From a virus, in IMG/VR virus record IMGVR_UViG_3300038410_000026, positions 1-64,000 of that record: a DNA stretch of 64,000 nt; one strand, written 5' to 3'. This document shows, in pieces, positions 8,981 to 17,333 of this stretch. The position numbers were made by a program, and so were the translations under genes. How positions within the stretch are numbered: the stretch's first letter is position 1; each line of letters opens with the position of its first letter. The notes below the pieces were generated by a model. It searched no databases. It worked only from the letters and a program-made list of their open reading frames with translations, and was not told where the DNA came from.

Positions 8981-10127
8981 TTTCAACCGCAAAATTGATG
9001 CGCGGCTTGGCCACGATCCCAGGCCAGTCGAAGGACTTCCGCATCTGCTTGATTTTATTGCGGATAACTGTATCGTTGGAGACTAGGGCGTCAAGCGGAA
9101 CCATTCCTTCCGCCACGGCTTTGACCAGCGCCTGAAAGTCGGTGACTTCAAAATCTCCCCATTCTTCCCGAACGCGGGTGCCATCCAGTTTCGGCGTGGT
9201 ATCCGAGATAATTGGGGCTTGGAGATCTGTGGCCTGCTGCCGCAGGATCTGGCCCTCCACCACCATCCCCTTGCGGATCAGGCTGCGGGCTTCTTTGAGT
9301 TGGGCCTCTTTCAGCGCCTCGGTAGATTCGACCAGGGCCTGTTGCTGCGCTTGTACGATTCGTTTCTTTTGCTCGCTGTAGGCTGCCATGGCCGATTTCA
9401 CCTTATCGATCATCGAATCGATGAAAGCGGCGGGTCCATTGTAAGCGTCCTTCAGGATCTTGAAGGTAGCCCAGGCCGAGGAAGTTTTCGGCTTCCAGTA
9501 TTTATCCCATTCATCTTTGAGCTTTACCAGTTCTACGAGCAGGTCGTTGGCGCGGCGGAAGCTGTGATCGTCTCGCACATCGAGCATCGAGATGGCGATC
9601 TCAAAGCGGTCGCGGTCGCTGGCTTTGATGATCTCTCCGGCTGCCCGGACCACGGCTCTGGTCTGGTCGTCTGGCTCTACTTCCGCTTTCACCGCCGCCA
9701 CTTCAATGTCTTTCAATCCCATCCGTCTAGCCATATCTTCAGCCTCAGAATCATGGTGCATGATCCAGATCAGTCGCCGCCTGAGGGGCAGGTCATGTGC
9801 CCAAGCGTGATACATCCGAAAGTCTGGCCACTGGTAACGCGGTAAAGGGTCAAGCATAGTTTCAGTTGCGCCCCGCAAGTGGGCCATTTCGTGCGAAGCG
9901 GCCAAGGCCAATGCCTCCGGTTCTGTGTCCAGATCTGGACGTGGCAGGAAGATAGCCATCCGGTCGCCCCCGATGATGGCGTAGCCCAGCGGATCGGGAG
10001 TTTTCCCATGCGTGATGTGAACGATGATACTTCCCTGTTTCGTCTCCGATAGCTCCCGTTCCGCCGCCAGCTTCAGGATTCTCCTTAGATCCTTCGTCCG
10101 ATATTTACTGGTGTTAAAAATGGTCAT
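8973..10127 (-). CDS. Zinc-metallopeptidase-like protein with C-terminal phage domain
   Basis: 384 residues from the ATG at 10127 (AAAAGGATTACGCT-ATG). HEMAH near residue 80 fits an HExxH zinc site in a SprT/M-type peptidase-like fold. After a helical region comes a long coiled-coil (about residues 240-290, Gln/Ala/Glu rich), then a domain with DGTRVREEWGDFEVTDFQAL and a final KPRINFAVE that resembles C-terminal modules of uncharacterised phage recombination-associated proteins. It lies just downstream of the annealing protein and nuclease genes. The combination is unusual; substrate unknown. An upstream in-frame start at 10202 lacks a good ribosome site. Confidence 0.65.
   Translation of the reverse strand: MTIFNTSKYRTKDLRRILKLAAERELSETKQGSIIVHITHGKTPDPLGYAIIGGDRMAIFLPRPDLDTEPEALALAASHEMAHLRGATETMLDPLPRYQWPDFRMYHAWAHDLPLRRRLIWIMHHDSEAEDMARRMGLKDIEVAAVKAEVEPDDQTRAVVRAAGEIIKASDRDRFEIAISMLDVRDDHSFRRANDLLVELVKLKDEWDKYWKPKTSSAWATFKILKDAYNGPAAFIDSMIDKVKSAMAAYSEQKKRIVQAQQQALVESTEALKEAQLKEARSLIRKGMVVEGQILRQQATDLQAPIISDTTPKLDGTRVREEWGDFEVTDFQALVKAVAEGMVPLDALVSNDTVIRNKIKQMRKSFDWPGIVAKPRINFAVERR
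9926..9941. promoter_or_regulatory. Palindrome copy TGTCCAGATCTGGACG
   Basis: 15 of 16 bases match the palindrome of 2403. This copy is inside a coding region, so it is either an intragenic site or a chance survivor; the other good copies lie between genes. Confidence 0.45.
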
Positions 10128-10540
10128 AGCGTAATCCTTTTCTTTTTGACCGCTTCCAAAAATTTCTCCCACACTAGCCTTCGGTTTCCCTTGGACATCC
10201 AATTTATGTTTCGCTTTAGGGCCAATTTCAGTCCAGCGATCATTTTGTCAACGTCATTGACTGAGCAGTATGATGCAGAAACTCTCCTTGTAATTTTCGC
10301 GTTGCCTAGGGGATGGAAAAGATCGACGCAGATGATGGCGGATTTTACCCGCATCATATCCGGCTCTTTCCAGTTTGAATAATCTTGATCGAACTGGTCT
10401 CCATCTTTGCGGTAGTCTGTCAGGATTCGGAAGTCCTCCTCCCTCTTGACTCGGACCATGCGGAAGACGTGAACCACCGTAGCGGGTGCGGTCAAACCTT
10501 CGAGGCGAACCACGGTTGGTACATTGAACTCAATTGTCAT
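10124..10540 (-). CDS. Hypothetical protein in recombination operon
   Basis: 138 residues from the ATG at 10540, chosen because of AGGAGCAACAC just before it. Beta-rich first half (VVHVFRMVRVKREEDFRIL), then a helical second half ending in a basic tail (KKKRITL). No family recognised. It overlaps the nuclease gene upstream and the metallopeptidase-like gene downstream by 4 nt each, so the three are translated as a set. Confidence 0.65.
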   Translation of the reverse strand: MTIEFNVPTVVRLEGLTAPATVVHVFRMVRVKREEDFRILTDYRKDGDQFDQDYSNWKEPDMMRVKSAIICVDLFHPLGNAKITRRVSASYCSVNDVDKMIAGLKLALKRNINWMSKGNRRLVWEKFLEAVKKKRITL

Positions 10541-11160
10541 GTGTTGCTCCTGTTCAATCGATGCTTGTTCTTCCAGTGCCAAAAGTCCATGGCGGCGAAG
10601 GCTTCCCGTGGCCCGTCTTTGCCTTCTACTAGCGTGTATCCGCCGTCGTCTTTAAGCTGCACGATGTAGGTTCCCTTTGCTTTCACGCCCATGGATTCAA
10701 GCAGCGCCCGGTAAAGAGCCACCTGTAGGTGGTGCTGCGGGGCCACAGTGCTGCCGCTCTTAACGTCCAGGACCACAGGGCCTGCCTTCATCACGCCGTA
10801 GTAATCGAGAGTGCCCGCCACTTGCCGGTCATGGTGGGCCACTACCTGTTCGATCAGCAGCACTTTAAAGCCAGTGTCCTTGAGGAACAACTCAAAGCCT
10901 CGGATGTAAGGCAGAATGAGGGGGTGGGTGCCCTCAGGCTCCCATACCCCCTCCACGAGATACCGGCAACCGATATGGATCGCCGTCCCCCTGGCCGCAT
11001 ATTCACCCACGTTTGCCGGAAAGTATTGCGGCACCAGATCCTGCACCAATTTGGTGACCGGGACGTACCGGACGCCTGTGATGGAATTCACATAACTATG
11101 AGTATCTTCGGAAAACACCACCCCCGGATCAAGTGAAGAGGGCAGATTGGGCGGCTTCAT
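10537..11160 (-). CDS. PD-(D/E)XK exonuclease (RecB/Cas4-like)
   Basis: 207 residues. The nuclease core is visible: RGTAIHIGCRYL (first helix, with conserved His), AGTLDYYGVM (catalytic Asp) and VVLDVKSG (the D-x-K pair), followed by HHLQVALYRALL (the Q..xY helix). This is the RecB-type nuclease fold used by phages with a single-strand annealing protein for end resection and recombination. The start overlaps the RecT-like gene by 32 nt, strengthening the pairing. Confidence 0.85.
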   Translation of the reverse strand: MKPPNLPSSLDPGVVFSEDTHSYVNSITGVRYVPVTKLVQDLVPQYFPANVGEYAARGTAIHIGCRYLVEGVWEPEGTHPLILPYIRGFELFLKDTGFKVLLIEQVVAHHDRQVAGTLDYYGVMKAGPVVLDVKSGSTVAPQHHLQVALYRALLESMGVKAKGTYIVQLKDDGGYTLVEGKDGPREAFAAMDFWHWKNKHRLNRSNT

Positions 11161-12616
11161 TCTCCTGCTCCCCTTTTTTGAGTTCCGCGAAAGACGTTAT
11201 CAGGTGGTCGGAATTCTTTTCTCCCAGCTTCTCAAACCCGATCCCATAATCGTGCAGCGCCCTTTTATCCAGTTCCGCAAGCAAGGACACAAGGGGCTCC
11301 CCGCTTTCGTCCCGGATATGCACTACCTGATAAGCTTCCCGGCTTTGTTTCGCCATTCGCAGGAAGGCCACCAGTTCTGGAGCGGGCGCTTTGGTCAGGT
11401 CCAAGTGGTCGGTCCATTCCTTCAGTTCTTCTGGGGTGAGCGAGCGGGCTTCAGACACCTGAATCGCTCTCTGCAACTCTTCTGCGGATAGCTGCGGGTA
11501 GGTTTTCTCCAGCACCCGGATGCGGGGATCTAGCTGGACGGTTGGCAGAGTGGCGAGAGATTTGGATTGGCGCTCCACGGCCATGTGACGGCCCAACTGG
11601 TATGGTTCCTCCATCAATGCTTGCTTGGCTTTGGCGAGAGCTTCTTCGAGCGCCGCAACGGGCATCACAAATTCCTCTGGGGTGGCGTCACGCGGGATGT
11701 TCTTGACATTCAGATATCCCTTGACAAAATTGATCACCACACTTTGGGCTTGCCTGCCATCCTCCAGCCAAGGCATCAGGGCGGCTTTGACTTTCGACAT
11801 GCGGGCCTTGATCTGGTCTCCCAGGCTTTCCACCTTGGCCGGTTCAGGTTCAACCGGCTTTTCCTTGGGAGGCGGGGCTACTTCAGCCGCTAGATGTGTC
11901 GGCGTAGCGGGTGCCACAGCCTGAGTCGGAGGTGCGGCGGGCGGCAGAGGCGCGGCGGGCGGCGGAGGCTCTGCTTCCGCCTTTTTCCCTACGGGGTATA
12001 GTTCGAGCGGCTTTGGCTTCTCCTCCTGCGGTTCGGGTTCCCGACTCCGAATTTCTTCCAGTTCCGATTCGGTTTCATACATTCCCCCCCGCACTCCCAA
12101 CACCCGAAATGCCTGCGAAATTGTCCGCGCTCGGTACATGGTGCCTGGGCGCAATGTATATTGACTGTCGGGCCTGTCCAGTCCAGCCCGTCGTGCATCC
12201 TCCGGCCCGAAGCGAGAGACATACTCAAACCCGTCCGGGCGGGTAAATTTCATCTCGCAGCCGTCGTTGCCGTCCTTGATGATATCTACCTTCACCTTGT
12301 CCCGGAGGATCAACTTCATCATCAGGGGATATCGCAGGAAGATCTTTCCCTTAACGATATCAATTGATTGCAAGGATTCCATGGGTGGGATGCCCAATTC
12401 GTAGCCGGTCAACATCTTGGCCATGGCGTTGGCTTTTACAGCCACAACGTTACTTCCCATGTCGGAGGTATAAAGCGCTGATCCGACGAGGTATTCGGCC
12501 ACCGTCACCATGTAGTTCATGCTGTCTGGCGACGGGAGCCCAACCTCCTTGCCAGCTTCTTCTGAATAGGTCCGCTGCTTGGGAGCGACTGATACAACAG
12601 CAGATGTATCGCTCAT
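11129..12616 (-). CDS. RecT-like single-strand annealing protein with long C-terminal extension
   Basis: 495 residues. Residues 30-170 have the RecT-type pattern, notably AMAKMLTGYELGIPPMESLQ and a following KGKIFLRYPLMMKLIL, then the YRARTISQAFRVL helix. A Pro/Ala-rich linker (about 205-265) leads to a charged helical C-terminal half absent from short RecT proteins. Such proteins pair DNA strands at resected ends made by the partner nuclease encoded next. The long extension may bind other replication proteins; that is inference. Confidence 0.8.
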   Translation of the reverse strand: MSDTSAVVSVAPKQRTYSEEAGKEVGLPSPDSMNYMVTVAEYLVGSALYTSDMGSNVVAVKANAMAKMLTGYELGIPPMESLQSIDIVKGKIFLRYPLMMKLILRDKVKVDIIKDGNDGCEMKFTRPDGFEYVSRFGPEDARRAGLDRPDSQYTLRPGTMYRARTISQAFRVLGVRGGMYETESELEEIRSREPEPQEEKPKPLELYPVGKKAEAEPPPPAAPLPPAAPPTQAVAPATPTHLAAEVAPPPKEKPVEPEPAKVESLGDQIKARMSKVKAALMPWLEDGRQAQSVVINFVKGYLNVKNIPRDATPEEFVMPVAALEEALAKAKQALMEEPYQLGRHMAVERQSKSLATLPTVQLDPRIRVLEKTYPQLSAEELQRAIQVSEARSLTPEELKEWTDHLDLTKAPAPELVAFLRMAKQSREAYQVVHIRDESGEPLVSLLAELDKRALHDYGIGFEKLGEKNSDHLITSFAELKKGEQENEAAQSALFT

Positions 12617-12870
12617 CTTTTCTCCTTTAATCGCTTGATCAATGTGTCAATTTCCTCTAGGCTCATGCGGTCATAGCCTTCACTGTCCACAAATTCTTTG
12701 GTCATGGTGGTCACATAATAGCCCGATTTGATCACACTCAGCCCAACTAGGATGTGGGCCAACTCCTGATGGCTGAGTGTGATAGTCACGTCATGGATGT
12801 AGCTGGTCGCCAGTAAAGATAATGGCTCGTTGCCTGCTATTTTCCTGGATGGCATGTGGCGGATTTTCAT
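12613..12870 (-). CDS. Hypothetical protein
   Basis: 85 residues, not recognised. Middle region SYIHDVTITLSHQELAHILVGL suggests a strand-helix; the end IDTLIKRLKEKR is a basic helix. Four-nt overlaps with both neighbours show it belongs to the operon led by the promoter at 13496-13524. Confidence 0.65.
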   Translation of the reverse strand: MKIRHMPSRKIAGNEPLSLLATSYIHDVTITLSHQELAHILVGLSVIKSGYYVTTMTKEFVDSEGYDRMSLEEIDTLIKRLKEKR

Positions 12871-13430
12871 TTGGCCACCTTTTTCGCCTTCTTCTTGCGC
12901 TTGTTTGGTGTGAGTGCCAGCAAATCCGATACCTTTCCCTGTATTGCCAGCTTAATCAACTTCAAATTTCCGCCTTTTAACGGTTTGCCGGAATAGGAAA
13001 GGTAATCTTTCGGATCGTTAGAGAATGTCACCTCATCCATCACGATGGATTTGTATTTCCGGATCGCCCCAGCCGTATAGTCTAGTCCATAAGCCAGTGC
13101 ATTTCCAGACAGTTTCACGCGGGCTATCACAGTGTCGTCCTTGTCCAGTCGGCTGGCAAACACCGCAGCACCCGCGAGGGTGCTCATCACATGAATTCCT
13201 ACAGGGTATGCCTTCTTGGTCAATTCGGTTGAACAGTCGGAATCTGTTAATTTCTTCATTACCGGGTTAGCCATCACATCCACTTCTGTTCCCTGATAAG
13301 GGGTTTGGAGCACCACCCCTCTGATCGGAAACCCTGGCTGATGCAAATCTAGTAGCGTCTCCAAGAGCATCACCTTATAGCCGTATCTGGGGATACGGGC
13401 AGGAATTTTCTCCAGCTTCATTAGGCACAT
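12867..13430 (-). CDS. Hypothetical protein, paralog of 13916-14446
   Basis: 187 residues. It shares with its neighbour the opening MCL(M/I), a YGYKV strand, YP.G.HV near residue 78, an Ala-rich helix, and TVIARV...; this pattern recalls uncharacterised phage proteins and suggests tandem duplication. The C-terminus is very basic (NKRKKKAKKVAK). It is the first gene after the strong leftward promoter at 13496-13524. Confidence 0.65.
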   Translation of the reverse strand: MCLMKLEKIPARIPRYGYKVMLLETLLDLHQPGFPIRGVVLQTPYQGTEVDVMANPVMKKLTDSDCSTELTKKAYPVGIHVMSTLAGAAVFASRLDKDDTVIARVKLSGNALAYGLDYTAGAIRKYKSIVMDEVTFSNDPKDYLSYSGKPLKGGNLKLIKLAIQGKVSDLLALTPNKRKKKAKKVAK

Positions 13431-13495
13431 CTATGCTCCTACGTTTCTGTTTTGTTTTCAACTCATTGCGGACAATAGAAAAGTTTCCGAAAACA

Positions 13496-13524
13496 ATTTT
13501 ACTTGCAAATCTAACGTTTGTCAA
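13496..13524 (-). promoter_or_regulatory. Sigma70-like leftward promoter
   Basis: On the minus strand: TTGACA, 17-bp spacer, TAAAAT. An A-rich box GATTGAAAACAAA lies upstream and is shared with the promoter at 20270. The predicted start is near 13489, about 60 nt before the gene at 13430, so it should drive the recombination operon. Confidence 0.75.
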
Positions 13525-13581
13525 CAAGTTTTTTAGCCTTTGTTTTCAATCATTTGAGAGTCAACCGAAATTGAAAGTGAT

Positions 13582-13881
13582 TCAGTTTTGGACGGGGGTT
13601 CCGTAGAGGAACCTTCCGACAAAATCTTGAGCGCCCTGCTTGAGGTTTTCAGTCATCATTACCGCTGCTGGCATCAGGGAGAACACCGTTTCCCCTAGCT
13701 CATTAACTTCATCCGATATGACCACAATGAAAGTCACCTCTTCTCCGTTCAGTCTGCCTCGCAGGAGGCCAAAGTTTCCATAACGGCCATCCCGTAGCCC
13801 CTTAAAGATTCTGATATCTTCTGCGGGGATTTGGCCTACGGAATAGATTTCTTGTCTTTCTTTCTTGCGTTTGTTTTCCAT
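13582..13881 (-). CDS. Hypothetical protein
   Basis: 99 residues with a basic N-terminus (MENKRKKERQ) and a beta-rich core (FGLLRGRLNGEEVTFIVVISDEV). No family recognised. The start is preceded by the 16-bp palindrome at 13890-13905 in the spacing GGACATAAAAGTT-ATG, as in the genes at 2396 and 44341. The 3' end lies before promoter 13496. Confidence 0.6.
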   Translation of the reverse strand: MENKRKKERQEIYSVGQIPAEDIRIFKGLRDGRYGNFGLLRGRLNGEEVTFIVVISDEVNELGETVFSLMPAAVMMTENLKQGAQDFVGRFLYGTPVQN

Positions 13882-13889
13882 AACTTTTA

Positions 13890-13905
13890 TGTCCAGATCT
13901 GGATA
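13890..13905. promoter_or_regulatory. Palindrome copy TGTCCAGATCTGGATA
   Basis: 14 of 16 positions match the palindromic consensus on the plus strand; read on the coding strand it ends CTGGACATAAAAGTT-ATG, placing it 8 nt before the start of the gene at 13881. Confidence 0.6.
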
Positions 13906-13915
13906 CAGATTTCTT

Positions 13916-14446
13916 TTACTGCGCCTTAACTTTTACTGTGCTCTTCCGTACACTATCGAGAATCTCTTTGACTTCCTGTTTCCTTTCTGCGGCAAGCGGC
14001 TTACCTTCCGCGTTCATATAGTCCGAGATATTGAGGGACAGGCGGATATAGCGGACCACAAGGCAGGAGCCGGCGTGTTCCTTGTAAGTCTCATCCGTTC
14101 CTTTAACGAATACACTGCGGTATTCTACCCGAGCGATGACAGCGGTGCTCCGGGTTCGGTAATCCCCATATACGTAAGCCAGCGCCTTGGCCGCTTCCAA
14201 GGAGCGAAAGACATGAAATCCATTGGGGTATCGCAGAGGGTCGCCAAGGACATCACCGGAAACAATGGTTCGTTGATTTTCACTCCCCAAAATCCGTCGA
14301 ATCCATCTTCCAGGCCGGAGCCCCATCATCAGATAGGGAGTCTTGAACTCAGGCGGCTGCATATAGGGCAGTGGTTCAATCACTTTGTACCCGTACCCAA
14401 CAGTTTCATTGGCTGGGTAGCGTTTCGTAACTTGGATTAAGCACAT
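13916..14446 (-). CDS. Hypothetical protein, paralog of 12867-13430
   Basis: 176 residues. Shares MCLI, GYGYKVIEP, RYPNGFHVF, an AKALAYVYG helix and TAVIARVEY with its neighbour two genes downstream. The family is unnamed; the shared core looks like a small alpha/beta domain. Good Shine-Dalgarno (AAAGGAGT) about 8 nt before the ATG. Confidence 0.65.
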   Translation of the reverse strand: MCLIQVTKRYPANETVGYGYKVIEPLPYMQPPEFKTPYLMMGLRPGRWIRRILGSENQRTIVSGDVLGDPLRYPNGFHVFRSLEAAKALAYVYGDYRTRSTAVIARVEYRSVFVKGTDETYKEHAGSCLVVRYIRLSLNISDYMNAEGKPLAAERKQEVKEILDSVRKSTVKVKAQ

Positions 14447-14473
14447 TCGTTTTACTCCTTTAGTTTCAATAGC

Positions 14474-14707
14474 TTACGGTAGTTTATAGCTAACGTGAAG
14501 TCTGCCAAAACAGTTCATGATCTCTATCAGTTTCCTTTCCGGCTGTCCTGCTGCCTCAATTGTCCAGAGCGAGATGTTGTCACGTTCAATTTTCAGCTTC
14601 ACCTTCACTCTGTTCGAGATTGACTCCGGCAAGGAAAGATAACTTTCTAGCACCAAGTCCAGTGTGTGGACGATGGGTTTCTGTTGCATTGTCGGCTGTT
14701 CAGTCAT
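14474..14707 (-). CDS. Hypothetical protein
   Basis: 77 residues, not recognised; alternating strands (NRVKVKLKIERDNISLWTI). Its start region overlaps the -10 of the oppositely directed promoter of the gene at 14719, so the two genes are divergent with overlapping control signals and may exclude each other. Confidence 0.5.
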   Translation of the reverse strand: MTEQPTMQQKPIVHTLDLVLESYLSLPESISNRVKVKLKIERDNISLWTIEAAGQPERKLIEIMNCFGRLHVSYKLP

Positions 14708-14712
14708 AATGT
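14684..14712 (+). promoter_or_regulatory. Promoter giving a leaderless mRNA
   Basis: TTGCAT, 17-bp spacer, TAATGT, then 6 nt to the ATG at 14719. Transcription starts usually fall about 7 nt after the -10, so the first base of the mRNA would be the A of the ATG. There is no Shine-Dalgarno sequence. Confidence 0.6.
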
Positions 14713-14718
14713 TTCCGT

Positions 14719-15093
14719 ATGCCTTTCGCTCAAGAGCGCCATGGCCCCCTCTTTATGGGAGAGGGCAAAGTTGCCCGTCAAATATGGGAAATGTTCTTTC
14801 AGCAGGGGATGAACACTCGCCAGATCGCTGATGCCATTGGACATAAGCAGACCACCTACGTTGCCAAGGTGGTTGCTTTCTATCAGCGCACCCCAATGGC
14901 CCGCTTTTGGCAGCGTCTGGAGGAGATTGAATCTCTGCTGCTCGAACAAAACGTCATGCTTCGCCAATTGTGCCGCCTCCCGCAATCGGTGATTGATCGC
15001 CGAGTCCAAGAGCTTTTGAAGGACGAGGAGCGGCGGGTTTCAGAGACAACGCCACCCCCTCGGCAGAAACGACTGTTGGAGCGTTCCCCTTAA
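14719..15093 (+). CDS. Putative helix-turn-helix regulator, leaderless
   Basis: 124 residues, the only rightward gene in this stretch. Residues 17-55 (KVARQIWEMFFQQGMNTRQI then ADAIGHKQTTYVAKVV) form a helix-turn-helix-like segment, followed by a long helix with Leu/Glu and a charged tail. It converges with the HTH gene at 15124-15471. Opposed orientation, own promoter and DNA-binding look suggest a regulator of the leftward block. The minus-strand frame here lacks a normal start. Confidence 0.6.
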   Translation: MPFAQERHGPLFMGEGKVARQIWEMFFQQGMNTRQIADAIGHKQTTYVAKVVAFYQRTPMARFWQRLEEIESLLLEQNVMLRQLCRLPQSVIDRRVQELLKDEERRVSETTPPPRQKRLLERSP

Positions 15094-15123
15094 TATCGCT
15101 TCCGCCAGTTTCGTAGCTCAAAT

Positions 15124-15471
15124 CTACTCAGGTTTGGCCTGATCTTCTTGTCGGGCGGGTTGGGCACCTGTTTTGTTTACCGCGAGAAAATCACGGACGG
15201 TTCCATATCTCACGCTCAAAGCGGCTGAAATGTCAATGGCGTCTTTACCTTCCTCGGCCATGCGAAGGGCCATTTCCCTTTGTAGCGTGGTCATGGCGCG
15301 AGAACCGGGTCCAGAGGCCCGCTTCTGACGCCTGCCGCCCACTTGGAGAATCCCAATTGAGACGGCTTGGCGGGTCACTCCCGCGCCGCGAGCTATTTCA
15401 TCTAGTGAGATGCCGTCTTTCTCGTGCATCTCTTTCCATTGGCGATACCTTGCTAACGTTTGCCTTTTCAT
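15124..15471 (-). CDS. Helix-turn-helix protein
   Basis: 115 residues. Residues 20-45 (ISLDEIARGAGVTRQAVSIG) are a clear HTH, and residues 68-95 (RMAEEGKDAIDISAALSVRY) look like a second one. Two HTH units in a short chain are typical of small sigma-factor-like or transposase-derived DNA binders. The DNA target is unknown. Confidence 0.65.
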   Translation of the reverse strand: MKRQTLARYRQWKEMHEKDGISLDEIARGAGVTRQAVSIGILQVGGRRQKRASGPGSRAMTTLQREMALRMAEEGKDAIDISAALSVRYGTVRDFLAVNKTGAQPARQEDQAKPE

Positions 15472-15473
15472 AT

Positions 15474-15677
15474 CTATACCCTTTGGTGGGGGTATTTCCC
15501 CTTGATGTTTTCGGCGAAGAATCGCCCCTTTGAAGGTGCCGCCATGAAGTTTTCGTAGACTTCCTGCGGTACACCCTCATAGGTATAGACTCCGCCATGG
15601 TGGAACTCCACTTCTAGCGTGGGGGGATCATATCCGATGCTGGCGATGTTGCTGCTTTCCACTTCTTTCCGTTGCAT
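15474..15677 (-). CDS. KTSC domain protein
   Basis: 67 residues that match the whole KTSC domain: VESSNIASIGYD, LEVEFHHGGVYTYEGVP, APSKGRFFAENIKGKYP. KTSC is named for its lysyl-tRNA synthetase C-terminal association and is common as a solo protein in phages and bacteria; its role is not established. It ends 2 nt before the next start, so is in the operon. Confidence 0.85.
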   Translation of the reverse strand: MQRKEVESSNIASIGYDPPTLEVEFHHGGVYTYEGVPQEVYENFMAAPSKGRFFAENIKGKYPHQRV

Positions 15678-15738
15678 ATCACCTCTCCAGATGGGTTGGG
15701 AGGGGGCTGTCCAGGCCCCCTCGTGGTGAATTTGATGG

Positions 15739-17250
15739 CTACTCGTTGTCGGTAGCCAATCCTCTGCCGTCCGTCACTCCCGTAACTTTACGGAAGTGCA
15801 AGTCTAATTTATCGGACCCAACGTGATCTACCGCCTTAATGACCCCTCTGGCGATGTAGTTGCCGACGATATGGCTCATCTTTTCGAGATCCGAGGGCTC
15901 CGCCACCTGCTGGCGGTTGACCATTTCAGCGTGCTGCTTGATGGATTTTGCGGCGATCTGGATCGCCTCTGTGCCGATCTTGAGTGATGTTGGCAGAACC
16001 GGGAGAAGATGGTTATCTCCCCCAAGCTCCATGGGCATGGCGGTGAGAGCGGAGAGTTTGGCTCTCTTCATCACCTCGGCGATAATCGCGGGGATATATC
16101 CCTGCACCGCTTTGCCGACCGCCACAGGGTCGAAATTCATGCGGTCTATCTCATCGCCCCCATAGTGAAGCACCAGTCTGGCTGCCGCTTCAGCGTCCGG
16201 AGGTTGGATGTGAATCAGATGGTCCAAGCGTCCCGGTCGCAGGGCTGCTTCGGGAATGTTTTCGATGTGGTTTGTGGTGAAGATCACCATGACTTCGGCG
16301 TCTTTGGTGTCTACGGCGTCGAGAACCGTCTTGAGATCGTCCCAGTCTTCGAGTTGATCGAGATCCTCGGCGAATATCACCGCTTTGCCGTACTGGCGCA
16401 CGAATGGGTAAGCTCGGGTTAACAGGTTCACATTCCTGAGATACAAGAATGTGATGCCCAGTTGTTCACAGAGCATGGCTATCTTGTTGGCGCAAAGTGT
16501 TTTGCCAACCCCATAAGGACCAAACAGGGTTATGCCCCGCTTGAACCCTATTCCGAGGTCGGCAAGCTCTCGGTGCCGATAGAGGGGGGTAATGATCGAG
16601 TCTCGGATCATGCGTTCTGTGTCTCTGGATAGAATCAAGTCCGTCGTGTCCGCTCCGATGGAGTGAAACTGTGGTTCCAGATATTCATTTCTGGTCATAG
16701 GGTCCACTTTCGTTTCGACCGTGATGGCCTTTCCTCGGAACAGGGATTGGGTCGCCAAGATCTCCCTGGTGGCCTTGGCGATCTCTTTGATCAAGGGCAG
16801 CTCCTTTTTCTTTACTTGTCCCTGAATAAATATCCCCCGCGACCAGTCTGGTGCCGTAGAAACAGTTGACTCCTCGCTCAGTCCTGGAAAATTGAATTCG
16901 CCGAGGTAAACGTCAACCGTGTTTCCTGAAGCGTCGATGGGAACAGCGTAGAAAAATGACTCCTTCATCTGTTCCTTCATGGCGACGAATCCGAATCGTT
17001 CCTTTAGGGCCACCGACAGCGCGTGCGCCACGTCGAGCGGATAGCCATTGATCAGTTCCTGCACTTTGACCAGCCGCTCCTGGTCTTTCCAGGCCTCGGT
17101 AAGCCAGTGAACGGCTTGCGGAAGGCTCATGTTTTCAGGCAGAATGACCTGTTTCGTTTCAGCGCTACGAACGATTTCTACATTGTCCGTAGTCAGGTTT
17201 TCTTGTTCCAGAGTGAAGGGGTTAGTGAACTTCTTGTTGACGGTTGCCAT
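15739..17250 (-). CDS. AAA+ ATPase
   Basis: 503 residues. The ATPase core occupies about residues 225-400: Walker A GPYGVGKT, Walker B KAVIFAEDLD, sensor 1 MVIFTTNHIENIP and the arginine-finger region AALRPGRLDHLI. The closest look is to ClpA/FtsH/CDC48-type classic AAA proteins, preceded by about 220 residues without a recognised domain. It could remodel a replication or virion complex. AAAGGAACGACA precedes the ATG. Confidence 0.85.
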   Translation of the reverse strand: MATVNKKFTNPFTLEQENLTTDNVEIVRSAETKQVILPENMSLPQAVHWLTEAWKDQERLVKVQELINGYPLDVAHALSVALKERFGFVAMKEQMKESFFYAVPIDASGNTVDVYLGEFNFPGLSEESTVSTAPDWSRGIFIQGQVKKKELPLIKEIAKATREILATQSLFRGKAITVETKVDPMTRNEYLEPQFHSIGADTTDLILSRDTERMIRDSIITPLYRHRELADLGIGFKRGITLFGPYGVGKTLCANKIAMLCEQLGITFLYLRNVNLLTRAYPFVRQYGKAVIFAEDLDQLEDWDDLKTVLDAVDTKDAEVMVIFTTNHIENIPEAALRPGRLDHLIHIQPPDAEAAARLVLHYGGDEIDRMNFDPVAVGKAVQGYIPAIIAEVMKRAKLSALTAMPMELGGDNHLLPVLPTSLKIGTEAIQIAAKSIKQHAEMVNRQQVAEPSDLEKMSHIVGNYIARGVIKAVDHVGSDKLDLHFRKVTGVTDGRGLATDNE

Positions 17251-17333
17251 TGTCGTTCCTTTCGCTTTTGGAGCAAGTTGCTCCGGGAGCCGCCATGTCC
17301 GGATTTTGACGTGATGGCCCCCGCAGCCTCCTG

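Noticed and set aside
14704-15009. Minus-strand frame opposite the HTH gene at 14719
   Set aside because: It needs a TTG start without a ribosome site, while the plus-strand frame has a good promoter and HTH-like sequence.
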